A DNA stretch of 64,000 nucleotides from Litomosoides sigmodontis. Lineage: Eukaryota; Nematoda; Chromadorea; Rhabditida; Onchocercidae. A program made the position numbers and the translations under genes. Positions within the stretch are counted from its first letter, which is position 1; each line of letters begins with the position of its first letter. The notes under the pieces were generated by a model, which saw only the letters and a program-made list of their open reading frames with translations, was not told the origin of the DNA and made no database searches. The stretch spans positions 9,197,652 to 9,261,651 of the forward strand of contig OY718805.1 of NCBI GenBank assembly GCA_963070105.1, given 5' to 3'. This document shows positions 17,302 to 30,786 of this stretch, in pieces.

Positions 17302-18809
17302 GAATGTTTCGATTTTGCAAGTTGTTGGCTATCAAGTGATAAGTAAAGCTGTTAGCTGTGAAGTGAATGGTATCATTTCAGTGAATGGTAGAAACTGATA
17401 GCACGATTATTAACGAAATTTTTCTGTCAGAAAATGTAGTTATGAAAATATAATTCATAACTATCCATGAAATGCTCAAATTGTTTCCGTGTAGTTTGCC
17501 ACGTTATTTTTGATGGTTTAAGACGCTTGTGGCTAATTCACACACAACTTCTATTTCTTGATCTGCACAATACTTCGAAGAATAGGTACTCTTTTTTTGG
17601 TTATTAATCGTGTACTTCAACGTCATATTCAGGATGAATTTTTATTTCTGAGAAGCTTGACTGAAATTCGAAACACACTTTATGCTTGGTTCTGTTCAAT
17701 TTATGTGAATTTTAACGAAGTGTAAAATTTAGCTTCACATTACTGCATTCTTTGTACACTTATATAAAAATATGAAACGGTTCATTTTTTCACTGAGCTA
17801 TTTGTATAGTATTTCATTGCTTTGCATCTTAGCCCGTAGGCTTGCTTTGTTAAAATCATCTATCAGTGTTGTATTTTTCTTGTAACTAATGAGTGTTTTA
17901 TGTGTGGTCACTTGTGGCACCATTTATGCGTAAGATACAGTGGTATTGGTGGCTTTTAATCTAAACAGTAATGGTGTTCATTTTTTGTGATCGTAATCTG
18001 TACTGCAACTAGGAGGAAAATGTAACAGTGTTTTCTTTAGAGCTTACAATTTTTCGGTAGAAATTCGTAACTTTGATTATATAAATTATGGTAGTTTTGC
18101 TGATTTTCAGACTGTGATGTGATATTTGAATCAATAGCTTTATATTAAGAAACTTTTTTTAAGAAATTTTTTTTTATTCATTTATTTTAGCTTCTTTTTG
18201 GGCTTTGGTTGACATGATATAAAGTGATATTATACTTCGTTAATGTGATTGTGATGAATGGTTATGTAATGTTGGAAATTCATTGCACACTAAATGATAT
18301 GGAAACTGTGTTAGCTTATGATTCGCTTCTAGTTTTCAAAAAATGCTTCCGAAAAAAAATTGAATTCCTAAATTGTGGTCAACGTACTGATGGAAGAGGA
18401 TTGTCTTGGTTACATAAATCGATCAGTTATTTTCGAGATTTAGGAAGGCTTTTTTCTGCAAAAATTTTGCTGAATTTTTATACTGTTTGCATATTGTTTC
18501 ATGCTGTACATTTTCTTTAATACCATTCTTGAGCTGCTTTGAACGGAGTAAAAGTTTTTCTTGACTTTTTCGGTTGTGCAGTGTGAGTGTGCTGATACAG
18601 CTTTAGTATCTTATCATTCTTTAAAAGTTTGGTTTTCTGAACAACTGGGATATTCAGTGTGATAGAATTAAAAGCATTATAATGAAGTGTTTGAAATCGA
18701 AAAAATGAGACGTTATCTGTAGTTTTAGCAATCTTCCAGAGAAAAGCGAATGGGAAATTGTTAGTAGCGACTATTACGCCTCTTTTGCAAAAATTTGCAT
18801 GTCTTCCCA
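17302..18809. other. Intergenic region between membralin and the methyltransferase gene
   Basis: About 1.5 kb, AT-rich. It should contain the membralin 3' untranslated region and the promoter of the next gene. A 98-codon open frame at 18224-18520 has no splice sites, family match or coding composition and is not annotated. Confidence 0.5.
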
Positions 18810-20170
18810 ATGCGTCCAACTCCGTTGTATCAAATCACGGATGAGCAGAGAGATAGTGTTTATGAACCTGCCGAGGATACTTTTTTGTTATTGGATGCGT
18901 TGGAAAAGGATGCAGAGGTATGTGAAATTATTAATAGCTTAAGGTGAAGTTCACATTTTTTTTTAAGTTTAGATTGTTTGAATATGAAGCATAGGATAGA
19001 GCGAAGTGGTTGTCTTAAAACTTCCTGATGAGCTCGTTTTCCTTCAGGCCTTGGAACAATTAAAACCGAATGTGATTCTCGAAATCGGAAGTGGTACTGG
19101 TATTGTTTCAGTGTTTTGTCAGCAGATAATTCGATTACCGGTGCTCACCCTAGTAACAGACATGAATTTTAAGGCTCTGCAGGTTTAAAATTGCTTTCTT
19201 AAAATCAAATTCAAAAATTTCAAGCCTTATAAAATGTGATCGATGAAGTTAGCCTGATATCAAGCATTTTTACTTTTTCAAATGCAAATAGGTGTGCTTT
19301 TGAGTATAGGTTCATCCTAATTGTTTTTAGGATTAAAATGTGATTATAATTATAATTAGGGTGTTAATAAACTTGGACTCAATGAACAAAATTTTTTTAA
19401 TTCAAGTTTTGTCAAAACAACGTCTTTTAAGTAATAAATTTCATTTAAACCATTCTATCCTTAGTGTACTCAAACTACAGCACAGTTGAACAGTGCATCA
19501 GTGGAGGCAATTCAATGTGATTTGTTATCAGCACTGAGTTATCGGTTATGCGGTCTCGTGGACGTGTTACTCTTTAATCCACCATATGTACCTACGGAAC
19601 ATGAAGCTACTTCGGATTATGTAAGCCAATTTTTTTCTTTTTTGTCCATTAAGAATCAATTTTAGTTTAAACTGTCTTTATCATTTTGTTCATTTAAATT
19701 ATAATAATCATAATTTGGCAATACTGGCTAGGAAGGTAGCTAATAGTAGTGCTCTAAAACTGTTTAACTGTCCCAGGGTTAACTTAAGTTCGTTTTTTTT
19801 ACCTAATATTTGCCATATTCCCTACTCTCCTCCATCCTGTTAAGGTATGAAAGAGTTAAGCGAAAGTGGAACACCTGACAATTCCATGAATATGATTAAA
19901 AATATTCAATTGCTCTAAAATTGTGCAATCTTGCAGGATCGTTGCTGGGCTGGTGGTCCAACTGGCCGTAGTGCTGTTGATCGGCTTTTTGCTAAACTTC
20001 CAGAAATTTTAGCTCCTGGTGGTTTTTTCTATGTTGTTGCACTTCAATCGAATAATGTTGTTGATATGTTAGCTCATAATCAATCAGCTTTTTCGAGCAA
20101 GATTTTGCTCGAACGAAGATGTGGTAGTGAGTATCTTTTTGTGCTTAAATTTACACGATTGAAATATTAG
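18810..20170 (+). CDS. N6AMT1: HemK2/N6AMT1-type protein-glutamine methyltransferase
   Basis: Four exons (18810-18917, 19048-19182, 19465-19620, 19937-20170), all phase 0, encode 210 residues against 214 in human N6AMT1. The SAM-binding motif EIGSGTG is at residues 48-54. The catalytic NPPY that binds the target amide is at 119-122. The family stretch CWAGGPTGRSAVDR and the C-terminal LFVLKFT also match. The known eukaryotic role is methylation of the GGQ glutamine of release factor eRF1 in complex with TRMT112; lysine methylation of histone H4 has also been reported for the mammalian enzyme. TRMT112 is not in this window. An out-of-frame ATG lies 11 nt upstream (18799) and opens an overlapping upstream frame. 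The chosen start gives the conserved YEPAEDTFLLLDAL segment. Confidence 0.95.
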
Positions 20171-21289
20171 AAAATGTTGAAATAGTCTGTCATTTAGTGT
20201 TGAGTGAGTAATGGAAAAGTTGAATGACTTTTGTGTGATAATAAGTGAACGATGGCTAATTCTTATCAGCGCTGTGTGCCCGCCACATCTATTACTAACG
20301 CTGAACGATCTGTGATAAGGTCATTTAAATGAGCGACTAATTATGGCAGTGATAAAGATGTAATAATATATGAGCGAATTGATTCCAAGTGTCGTATAGT
20401 GGTGATATTTAATAAGAACGCAAATTAGTTGGAATATCGGCAAGTTATTGATATTATTATTATTTACAACTCGTACCAATTTAGAAGTCCTTGTGGTTCA
20501 TATGAAATAGAGTATGAGAGTTTAACACATCAAAGTGCCACTAATAATTTTATGAGTGTATTATGTGGATTAAATGGAAATGAAATGAAAAGGAACGGAG
20601 AGGAAATAGTACAGCTATTTTTCACTCCTTCCGTACCTTTTTCAAACATTGCTCTGTGAAATTACTTGTTTACATTTATATTACGTTTAAATAAAAAATA
20701 AGTAAAGGAAATAAACTTAAGAAGTAACTTTTAAAATGGAAGAATTGAAAACATTACCATCATACTTTTATTGATCTCTGATTACAGTATATACATTATA
20801 TATATATATATATATATATTTCATTCTATGATTGGGAATCCTTTTTTCACTCTGTTATCATTATATTGTCATATCATTAGCGAACAAACGTTGAGATTTG
20901 AAGACCCTATTTAGGTTCGAACATTATAAGCTCTTTCAAACTTACTAATGAACGGAACGAGACTTTTACGACTGAAGTATTTTTTTTGCTTCCGGATTTT
21001 ATTATTTTAGTACCCTTAGTACCATAAGGTAACAGAAAGTAAAATATCAAGAGGTACACTGACAAAATGTTCCTCTCACTCACTAAAACAAAAACTTGGA
21101 TCTATTGAAGTAGCTAAAATCCAATTTTCACAATTTCACTGCTGTTAAAGTCATGATTGGGGCGGGTTCAAGTTTGTGTCGTTTTTCCTCCGTTTTTTAA
21201 CTGTGTGATGTTTTCTTTAAATATTCATGCTCTTCTAAGTTACTTTCATTGAACGCAGAAAGCTGCTTATCCTTTGAGAATTTCAATGA
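20171..21289. other. Intergenic region with a TA-repeat
   Basis: About 1.1 kb between two colinear + strand genes. It holds a (TA)n tract near 20797-20820 and otherwise AT-rich sequence with no supported exon. Confidence 0.5.
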
Positions 21290-23422
21290 ATGGAATCCAG
21301 GCCGAAACTCCGAGTAAATATTCCTTTGAATTTTATTTTTTTTTTGCTCCATAGCTTGTGGTTTGTACATTTTTTTTTCAGATGTCAGGATTTGAATTTG
21401 TGCTCTTGTATGAAATTAAGAGAGTTAAATAGCTTCTCGATTTTTAGATTCTTTGTCTTCATGGTTACCAACAAAGTGCTACGGTTTTCCGAAGTAAATC
21501 AGGAAGTTTTCGGCGTCCTATGAAGAAATACGTTGATTTCGGTATATTTCAAATATGTCGAACACTTTTTTATTAGTTCTCATTTTTAATAGTCTCTCCA
21601 TTATATTAATACTACCTCATTCCCCTTTTTAATATTTGCTGCAATTAATCGCAAAAATCGGACGCTATTGGATAGGTACCCTTTTTATATTGCATAACTC
21701 CCTTGACTTGTATAATAAGCTGATGCCTGAGTTTTTAAAATTACAAAATTATTTGCGGGATCTTTTGTTGTTCAAGGTAGGTGTCTTGTTCCATAATTAT
21801 TGGTAGTCTTCAGTCATCAACCTTCTTCCGTCTTTCAGTTTTTATGAACGCCCCGCATGAAGTTGAATGGGAACACGGTTCAGAAACTGATACAGGATCA
21901 AGTAAGACTTATAACCTTTAGAAGCTACTATTTTGATAGAGAAAACTTTTTACATGTACTGATATTTCTTTGAGGCATCCTATTCGCTTGTTATGAGGCT
22001 TCAAATTGAACTTGTTGATTTTCTAATTTCGCGGACAATAAAGAATGTGCGATGGAACATATGCTGTGAAATTATTATGTTCTGATAATTAAGAAGTTTA
22101 ATTTATTGAAACAGTAATGACTTAATTATTTACACTATGAAGATTGAACATATCTGTTTGAATTTCACGATCTTTTACTTCTAGCGTGTGTAGCACCAGC
22201 AGATTGTCGTGGATGGTGGTATGTCTCGAAACGCTTTCACACTAGGAAAGTGAAAGATCATGAAGGTTTCGAAGAATCTGTGCAAGCAGTTGTTGACTTT
22301 GCACGGAAAGAAGTAAGTTTTTTTATTTTTGTCGCGAACAAATATTAAATCTAAAGAGAAGAAATAATAAGTTATAGTAAATTTAAAGTTGGTAGAGTGG
22401 TGATATTCTTAATATCGGGTCATATCAATTCTTTTCGTGCCAGCAGGGTAGGGTCCTTCTGTTTACTTCAAATGAAACATCATTCCGTTAAACGAAAAAA
22501 CGAAATGTAAATTTAGGGACCGTTTGATGGAATACTCGGTTTCAGTCAGGGTGCCACCTTGGCTTTCTTATTATCTGCTCTGAAGCAAAGGGGAGGTATA
22601 TATGTATGGTTCTTTATTCATAGTTTCAATTTTTGTGAGTCTTGTAAGTTGCTGGATGATGTAGACATCTCCGGTAACTGTCGATTATACACGAAAGACA
22701 ATTTCATAAAAAAGAAATAATTTTGTCATATCTTAAACTTTACACATCTTCTTCTGTATTTGGCTTTAATCACTTTTTTACTATCAGAATTCAATCCTTA
22801 ATAGCCAGCTTTCAGATGTGAATATCGATTTTAGATTTCTAATTCTAATATCCGGATTCCCGAGTAGAAATTGTGAACAACAAAAATTGAATGAAATGGT
22901 TCAATCAAATCTTCCATGTCTTCATGTATACGGTAAAAGCGATAAGGTTAGCTTTTATTTGTTTTTTCTTTCAAGGATGATTTTGTTGATTATTTCTGAA
23001 GATTTGTGATAGTTTTGACATCTTTTGTGCTGAATTTTTTATGCTTTGGATTTTATCTTGTTTTAAGACCTCAATTCTTCTGTCTTATGACTTTTTTCAT
23101 GCATCGATATGCATCATTTTGCATCATTGATATGCATCATTGCATCATTTTGATACAAACAGAAAATTTGATGGAACAGAAAGTGGTTACGATTTTAACA
23201 AAGGAGGTTTAGGAGACACTGGAAAATTGTTTAAAAATAGTCATCGATTCTAATTTATAGATTGTTTCATATGAACTAAGTGCAAAACTCGTGGAACTTT
23301 TCGACAAAGATATGGTTGTTGTGGTCGAGCATCCAGGCGGTCACATGATGCCTAACATGTCCAAACATAAAGTTTTAATTGAAAAATTCTTCGATATAGT
23401 TAGAAGTGTTCCTAGGATTTAG
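21290..23422 (+). CDS. OVCA2: OVCA2/FSH1-type serine hydrolase
   Basis: Seven exons: 21290-21313, 21448-21541, 21839-21901, 22185-22312, 22517-22595, 22816-22946 and 23261-23422. They encode 226 residues, against 227 in human OVCA2. Family hallmarks are in order: ILCLHGYQQSATVFRSKSG at residues 9-27, APHEVEW, RGWWYVS, GPFDGILGFSQGA with the nucleophile Ser113, CLHVYGKSDK with Asp172, and GGH with His201. These complete a Ser-Asp-His triad on an alpha/beta-hydrolase fold. The family hydrolyses acyl esters and is cytosolic. The first exon codes only eight residues (MESRPKLR); it was chosen because its donor keeps phase with the conserved ILCLHG exon. No signal peptide is seen. Confidence 0.93.
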
Positions 23423-24198
23423 AAATCTTTAATATTCATTTTTTACTATATTATAATTTGTTACTATATTGTGCATAAAAATTCGAAGTTATCAGTTAGT
23501 TGATACCAAGTGTATGGAAACAGTAACGTTTTTATAGATTACAAAAAAAGAGTGCAAGAACATAGTAATATGTTTTCAAACCGATTTATAGCTTAAGTGT
23601 AGTAAAATACAGAACAGAGTGATCATCACAAACCGCTATTAATTTGAATGCTCAACATATATTCCAAGCTTGAAATACTAAATATTTCGGTAAGGCATCT
23701 AATTTACTATAATACATCAATATCAAATCGAAAAATGATGTTATTTGGGTTGCGATATCCGATCATTTAATGGTGTCAGTAGTGATATGAAAAGATTATT
23801 GATCATTTGTGCTGTAATATAGTTTAACTGATCTCGCTTTAGATAAATATTATCAAAGTTTGGTAAAGTGATGTATTTTTTGAGGAACGACCGTATTTTT
23901 CAAAGAAAAATGAGTGAAATTCTAAAAACCTACAGGGACTTCATGTTTTCTTGCTTTTTTTTTTCCGCTAATTTCTCCACTGTGACTTAATCGGAGTTGA
24001 AAAGCTGTAATATTACATGATTAGTCTACTTTAGTCTAACTGTAGATTTGAAATTTCGTTGACTCATACTTAGTATCTGAAAGCTAAAAGTGGAACAATT
24101 TACTCCAGTGTGAAACAATTTGTAAAACAGTTTACTCCAATTGAAATAAAAAATTCTTTTTGGAATTATTTTCCCTTATTTTCCCTTATTTGTTTCCC
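23423..24198. other. Convergent intergenic region
   Basis: About 780 bp between the 3' ends of the OVCA2-type gene (+) and the TSP1 gene (-). AT-rich, no supported exon, and presumably both 3' untranslated regions. Confidence 0.5.
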
Positions 24199-27189
24199 TT
24201 ATTTATAATAGTAATAGTAGTCGTAGTAATCATATGAATAAACGCTATCAAACATTTTTTGTGGTTCTTCCAGCTTCTTAGCGTCCTGTGATTTTAATTG
24301 TGTGCGTGGAAGATGTTGTCGATAGCGTCGCTGTCGTCGTTTATAATTTTTACCACCATAATTTCGCTTCCCTAAAATTGAATCACATCTTTTTTATTGG
24401 TACAATTTTATGGTGCACATAAATCAGAGAGCTAATAAAAATATCACTAGTTAGAATACTAAATGCAAAAATTTTCTTTCTTCTAAAATATCAGTCGACT
24501 GTCTTGTTAAAATTTACATGATAACAACCGAAAGAAGTGATCACTAAATTAATCAAAAAAAAAAAAAAGAAGTGAAACGTACCATTCGATTCAGTTGTAT
24601 TTTTGCCACGCACTTTGTTAGCAGTGGTAGTAGCTGCTTCATCGTTGTAATTCGTTATCATCTTCAGTAACTCATTAATAGATTCTCCGCTACCCTCAAA
24701 TTCACCATTATCAAAATCACCATTATCGATCGATTGTTCGTTGGTCACATTACTACTACTAGTATTATTGGTAATGTTGAGAGATAGATCAGTTTCATCG
24801 AAATATGATGTATCAATGAATTTTTTATCATCAACGTATTGCATTCCTCGAATGCTATTCCACTCATCAATCGCTTGCTTCCTTTCTTCCTCATCGAATT
24901 GCTCATTGCCCGGCTTGATAGCATCCCAGGCAAGCACTGCTTCTCTTATTTCATTTCGTAAATCGTTCAATTCCATTTCATTTTCCTCTATTAAGCATTT
25001 TTCATTCCGAAATTTAAATGGTTCACAGCATGGTTTTTTCACATTTGCGCACGGTTTCGTGTTGCAGTGTCGAACGTGTACAATTTTTGTGCCATTTCTA
25101 AAAGAATTAAATAATGAAATGTAAAATTTTTAATTTTTTAACACCGTAAAATTCTCCTTTTTTCCATATGGAAATAAATGTGGAAGAGAGACGAGTGAAA
25201 TTTTGCAAATTCTTTGTCATTAAATTTTTTCTTAAATTCTGTCAAAAAATTAATTACATTTAAAAGCAAATTTATGGAATGTAGAGCATACTGAAAGATT
25301 AGAGTACGATTTTGCTTACCACACCCACCGCATGAGTCTGTACATTCACTCCACTGATTCCAATTTTCTAAAATTATTACCATCGAGAAGTATGAAATGA
25401 AATTATTTTCACTTCTTTTAGTACAGAGACATATCTTTTAGTACAATTAAAGGTGCTTGTATGGAGAAGATTTTAGATTTCAGTGCAGCAAGAAAGAAAT
25501 GAAAACAAGCAGGAATAATTATTAAAAAATTTTTAACATACCATTTGATAAATCAATTAATGATTCACTTGTACTTGGATTACTTTCATCCTTCTAAAAT
25601 TGGATCATTTTCTTTAAAAAAAAAAAAATTAATATGTTGTATTTTATTAGTGATAGAAAAATTTCCTATTTTTGCGGTATTTTTGCATAACCTCTAATTA
25701 ATTTAATTAGTATACAAATGAATTTACGCTATTAGTTGGAATAAGAATGCGTGGAAAACGAAGAAAAATGCTTCTTATTTAAATTTAACTTTTAATTTAA
25801 ATTTTTTAAAAATTTAAATTATTACTTGAATGATAGCTTCATGTGCTTGAGGAAATAGGAAAATGAACAGGTAAATGAGGAGCATTGAGCAATGTAATGA
25901 TGCCGATATGGTCGGAACGATTTAGTTATTATATAAGATGAACAGGATGATGATTATCATGCAATGGCCTTGAACTTGTTCCCATTTTCAAATATCTTCA
26001 ATAAATTATCACTAATGAGGCAGACACATACATTTCATTGCATACAGCTATTTCTGAAACATACAACGATTTAATTAAATGTAAATAATTAATAATGAGA
26101 ATAATTAATAATTAAGAATAATTAATAATTAATAATGAGAATAATGTAAATAATTAATAATAAATAAGAGCGAAATTTTCATCCATAATAAATATTCGTG
26201 TAAGTACTGTAATTCATTAGCAATTTGAAAAAGCACATTTTGATCGAGGAAGTATAGTTGAGGTGAGCAATACTAACTTATCGCTCATTAATAGTTAGCA
26301 TTGATATACGATGGAATGCTCAGCTCCTAGAATAGTTAATTTTTTTACTTCAAAATTAGCAAATACCTGCGAAATATTAGTGGTATTTTTGGTTTTTAAA
26401 TGAATTATTCCAATTTGAGATGAACTTAGAGATTGAATTTTGTTAGAATTTCGGTGAAAGCATAAAAGAGAGACACTCATATCACCCGTTCACCACACTC
26501 ATATCACTTATTAACTTTTGATAGTAAATTTAATTTAAAATACATAAATACGAGCTTAAATAGAGAATTGAAAATTTTCCCTTCGTTAAACTTGAAGATT
26601 CTTCATTTTGCTAAATTGTACATTAAAAACGTAAAATCAAAATAATACAAATCTAAAAAAAATCAAATCAAAATGTCAAATGAGTAAATTTTCTTTTGAC
26701 AAAAATGATTAGGAAAACTCTAATTGTTTTTACAAAGATGAATAGCATTGAATAATGAAAAAAATTTAGCAATAAACGCGTGTGCTTCTAAATGAATACT
26801 CATTTAAAAAGGGTACTTAATTATCGTATCAATTTATCAGTTTATCACTTTTCGACTATCGTCAATGCAGCTGACATAACGTACATGGAATTTTGAAGAA
26901 GAAAATTAATTAAGTTCTTAAATATTCAAAGAAGTGCATTACAGTCATATTCACTACCATGATATGCTTTGAAAAATTTGATTTAATTACCTGAAACAAA
27001 AAAATAATGAGTTTAATTTTTATCGAAAAAAGAATTATATAAAAATGTACCGAAGTAGCTTCTGCTAAGCTTTAAATTAAATTAACATTTAGCTCTTGAA
27101 ATACAATTTCTTTTTTCACGAACTCCTCCTCCCGTTTCACCACTTTCAAGAATTGTGAAGCGCACATGTCTGTCTCATCAGCACATTTC
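24199..27189 (-). CDS. Secreted-type protein with one thrombospondin type 1 repeat, 5' incomplete
   Basis: Five minus-strand exons join in phase: 27189-27105, 25593-25542, 25367-25292, 25097-24583 and 24371-24199. They give 299 residues ending in TAA at 24201-24199. The order is: a Cys-containing segment (KCADETDMCASQFLKVVKRE); then a TSP1 domain, WNQWSECTDSCGGCGKQNRT through HVRHCNTKPC, with the usual Trp and Cys pattern; then CCEPFKFRNEKC; then a long acidic linker with several N-glycosylation sequons (NIT, NNT, NVT, NTT); then a basic run (KRRQRRYRQ); and finally a tyrosine-rich tail (YSYDYYDYYYYK). TSP1 domains are extracellular, so a signal peptide is expected in a missing upstream exon. 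A frame with its own ATG at 26480-26367 could be an alternative first exon. No known orthologue is recognised. Confidence 0.75.
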
Positions 27190-28010
27190 CTGTTATGTTA
27201 TATAGGTCGAACATTTTTTTTTTAAATAATATTTTAGTGCATTTGTAAGTGGACCGTCTCAAAACGTTTCAAAGTGAAGTAAAAGTGAAATGTTACTTTT
27301 AGGATAATTAATACTTTGCTGCTATTAGCAATTTTTTAGGCTGTCGGCAAGAGAATAAAGAAACCAAGAGAATGGAAATTGATGGATTTAATAACCACTG
27401 AATTTTCAATCAAACAAAAAGGTTAGGCTCAAAATATTATCAAAAGTGACCAGTACGATTGCCTGTAAGAAATTTGAATAATTTTATAAATTGCTTAGTT
27501 TTAAGTACAGTTAGAAACCATCCTCTTTCAGAATGTTAAACTTTCAAGTTCAAGACACATTTTTATTCACCGTCTTCTACTATCCCATTCAGGTTTAAAT
27601 TTCAAATTTCGTAATACGACAACAGAGGAAAGTTTAAACTTACAAAAAATTGAAAATTTTTATATCGAAAACTTCAAAGGCAAAAATTTTTCAAATTAAC
27701 ATTTACAAAATCGAAATTCTGAAAGAAATTTTAAAACTTCTCAACTGTTACACTTTTATCTTTTTTGTCCTCCTTTTTTTCCTTGTCCTATTGCATTGTT
27801 CGGTGAAAGGAAGGATCAAGCGATAAATGTTCCATCCATGAATGATATGTGAAAATTCTCCGATGAGAGTTAAAATCCATGCAAATAAAGGAGTGGAGGA
27901 GGAAGAGGAAAAGAAGGGAATGCTTGTTGAAGACAGCAAATATCATTTTGGTAAATGACTGATATGAAGTGCCACTGCATTTACAACAACAATGAAATCA
28001 CCAGGGACAC

Positions 28011-28179
<169 letters not shown>

Positions 28180-28348
28180 TATCCGATCTTTTATCTTTAA
28201 GGATCGTTCATCCATTCATTATCAGCATATCACTCATTCAATCTGCTCATCTCTATCTTTCCTCATTCACTCATTCCTCTTCCTGAAAATTTCCCAAGTT
28301 TTATCAAAAAAAAAATCATATTGAATAGGTGTTGATTGAGAAGGAGGG

Positions 28349-28675
28349 GGGAGGGAGGGAGGGAGGGAGGGAGGGAGGGAGGGAGGGAGGGAGGGAGGGA
28401 GGGAGGAGGAGGAGGAGGAGGAGGAGGAGGAGGAGGAGGAGGAGGAGGAGGAGGAGGAGGAGGAGGAGGAGGAGGAGGAGGAGGAGGAGGAGGAGGAGGA
28501 GGAGGAGGAGGAGGAGGAGGAGGAGGAGGAGGAGGAGGAGGAGGAGGAGGAGGAGGAGGAGGAGGAGGAGGAGGAGGGGGAGGAGGAGGAGGAGGAGGGG
28601 GAGGAGGAGGAGGAGGAGGAGGGGGAGGAGGAGGGGGAGGAGGAGGAGGAGGAGGGGGTGGGGAAGGAGGAGGAA
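28349..28675. repeat. (GGGA)n followed by (GGA)n purine array
   Basis: A G-rich polypurine block. GGGA units run from about 28349 to 28404 and turn into near-pure GGA triplets to about 28660, with scattered GGGGGA variants at the right end. One strand is entirely purine over about 320 bp. Proline, glycine or arginine polymers read from it are not genes. Confidence 0.97.
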
Positions 28676-30786
28676 AATGTGGGGAAGGAGGAGGGAAAGA
28701 AGTTGCTTTGGGAATGCTTTTCAGAGTGCTTTTTCTTGCATATGTTGAAAACAATGATAATTTCTAATTCACCACTTCATCCTCACATTTCCTTTCTTTT
28801 CAAAATTCGATTTAAAAAAAAGAGAAAGTCTTCAAATCTTTTTTTGAAACTGTGAAGAGGAGAGAGTTTATTTTATTTGAATTCTAAAAATTAATTTTAC
28901 TATAATTTATAAATATTTTACACATATTACTCTATCATTTTTTCACTTTTTTTGCCATATAATTAAACAATTCAATGAATTCACTTCCATTTTTGAAAAC
29001 AAAAAGAAAAGCGAAAATCGTTGGAAAATTTTTTCTTTTAAAAAGCTTAAGTCGAATTTTGGAAGATGTTGTGCAATTTTTTGCATGAATTTTGAAATTT
29101 TTGCTAAAAATTTGAGGGCTATATCACATTCATATCATGCATTATATACATGCTAAATATTTGAAGTTACTTACTTCTCACGTACAACATAAAAATTTTC
29201 ACTTTTTAACAAATTCCATATAAATTAAGACGAACTTTTTGTTTTTTTTAAACTATTTATTTTCCACTGTTTATTTCATTACGCTTATTTTAGCTAATAT
29301 CATAGCTAATCATACAAGTTACCAATAGCTTGCTCATAATACTTAATGTCAAACAGAAAGTTACAACACAATCTTACCGTTGAAATTTTTCATGGATGGT
29401 AGTGCGCACGAATTGATATTCCAATTAATAATGGTAATTTTAGTTTCAAAGCATAATTTACAACAATAAATTACATTTAAAAGAAAAAAAAAGCTATGAT
29501 TATACTTAATGCCTCATATGTATTATAATTATTGCCCTTTTTTTCATTCTAAATTAAATTTATTCTGCTCAAATTAATTATTGAGTATTTTTACTGAAAA
29601 AAACTAACTGTATGTCAGTAATCATTCGTTCGCTTAGAAAGGCTATTTCATTTGAAATTTATTTTCCTTTTATTATCCAAATGTTTGAAAGTTTGTAATT
29701 TACACATTTCGTTTTTTCTTTTCCCTAAATTGTCCGTTTACAAACGAATATTATTTAGTGCATTTTGTGTGTTGGATGGTATGATACATACACACACGCA
29801 AGAGTTTCATAATTTCAAGTTTAAGAAACACTTTTATTTCATTTGAAAAAAAAAAGAGGCGAAGTGTTTGAAAGCGATGAAGGAAGGAAGCTCTCTTAAC
29901 CTCCGACCTTTTAATGTTCCACATTTCAGTAACACAAATCATAAATTTACTCATTTTCCTCTCCCTCCTTCTCTCTCCCCCACTCTCTCTCCCTCTCCCT
30001 CTCTCTTTCCTTCTTTATTTAAGAATGAAGAAAGAAAAACAAAAAGACGAAATTGCTGCGAGCCCTTTTACTTTCTCATCCTTTTTATCCTTCCTTTTCT
30101 TCTCGTTTTTTTTTCGTTGGAAATTCTTTAGATTGATCATTGTCTTTCCACATTCTCAAAAATTTCCCTCAATTTTTTGACAAATCTTGTTCCAAACTCC
30201 AAAATCAGTGAGAATTATAGTTTCAAAGCTCTCTCTCTCTCTCTCTCCCTCTCTTTCACTCTCATTCTCACTTTCATTTTTTTCTTTCATTTCTGGTGTT
30301 TCATCTACTTTTGCTACAATGCTTAATTGGACATTTTAACAATTTAATTTGCAATGTGAAAGAAATTCAAATTTCAAATGCTCTATCATTTAATATCATC
30401 ACTCTCATTAAATTATTCAAAAAAAAAGAAAAAAAGAAATTTAATTTTGAAACGATTGAATAGCTCAATGGCATGAAATGATGCAAATAATTAATTGTAT
30501 GTCGCACAGTTATAAAATTATTCAAAAATTTGCTTAATAATTAATATTATAATACAAATTTCTTTTCTTAAAGAAAAATTTTCATTTTTTTGTTTAATTT
30601 ATTAATGCAAATATCTCAAACGCTGCAAATTTTTTGAATTTGCAATTAAAAATTTACGGCTCATTTACTTAATTAATGTTTGCTTTTAATTTGACAGCGT
30701 GAAATTGTCGGTACACTTCTTTATTAATTTTGCAGCTATGAATAAATGCTGCATTCATGCATTACTGCTAGTTCTACCGAAGAGCA

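Noticed and set aside
18224..18520. 98-codon + strand frame between membralin and the methyltransferase gene
   Set aside because: No recognised domain, no splice signals and AT-driven composition; a short DGRG match is not enough.
20900..20930. GGTTCGA word resembling a tRNA B box
   Set aside because: The following bases do not match the B box, and no A box or acceptor stem is found around it.
26367..26480. Minus-strand frame starting MSVSLLCFHRN as the main first exon of the TSP1 gene
   Set aside because: It is in phase and has a donor, but the exon at 27189-27105 gives a better Cys-containing extracellular sequence with a real acceptor; kept only as a possible alternative first exon.
27781..27936. 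Signal-peptide-like minus-strand frame (MIFAVFNKHSLLFLFLLHSF) as first exon of the TSP1 gene
   Set aside because: No usable GT donor exists before its stop, and the hydrophobic part comes from a polypyrimidine tract.
28263..28767. Long Pro-, Gly- or Arg-homopolymer reading frames on both strands
   Set aside because: They are translations of the (GGA)n array; no splice sites, start context or non-repeat domain support a gene.
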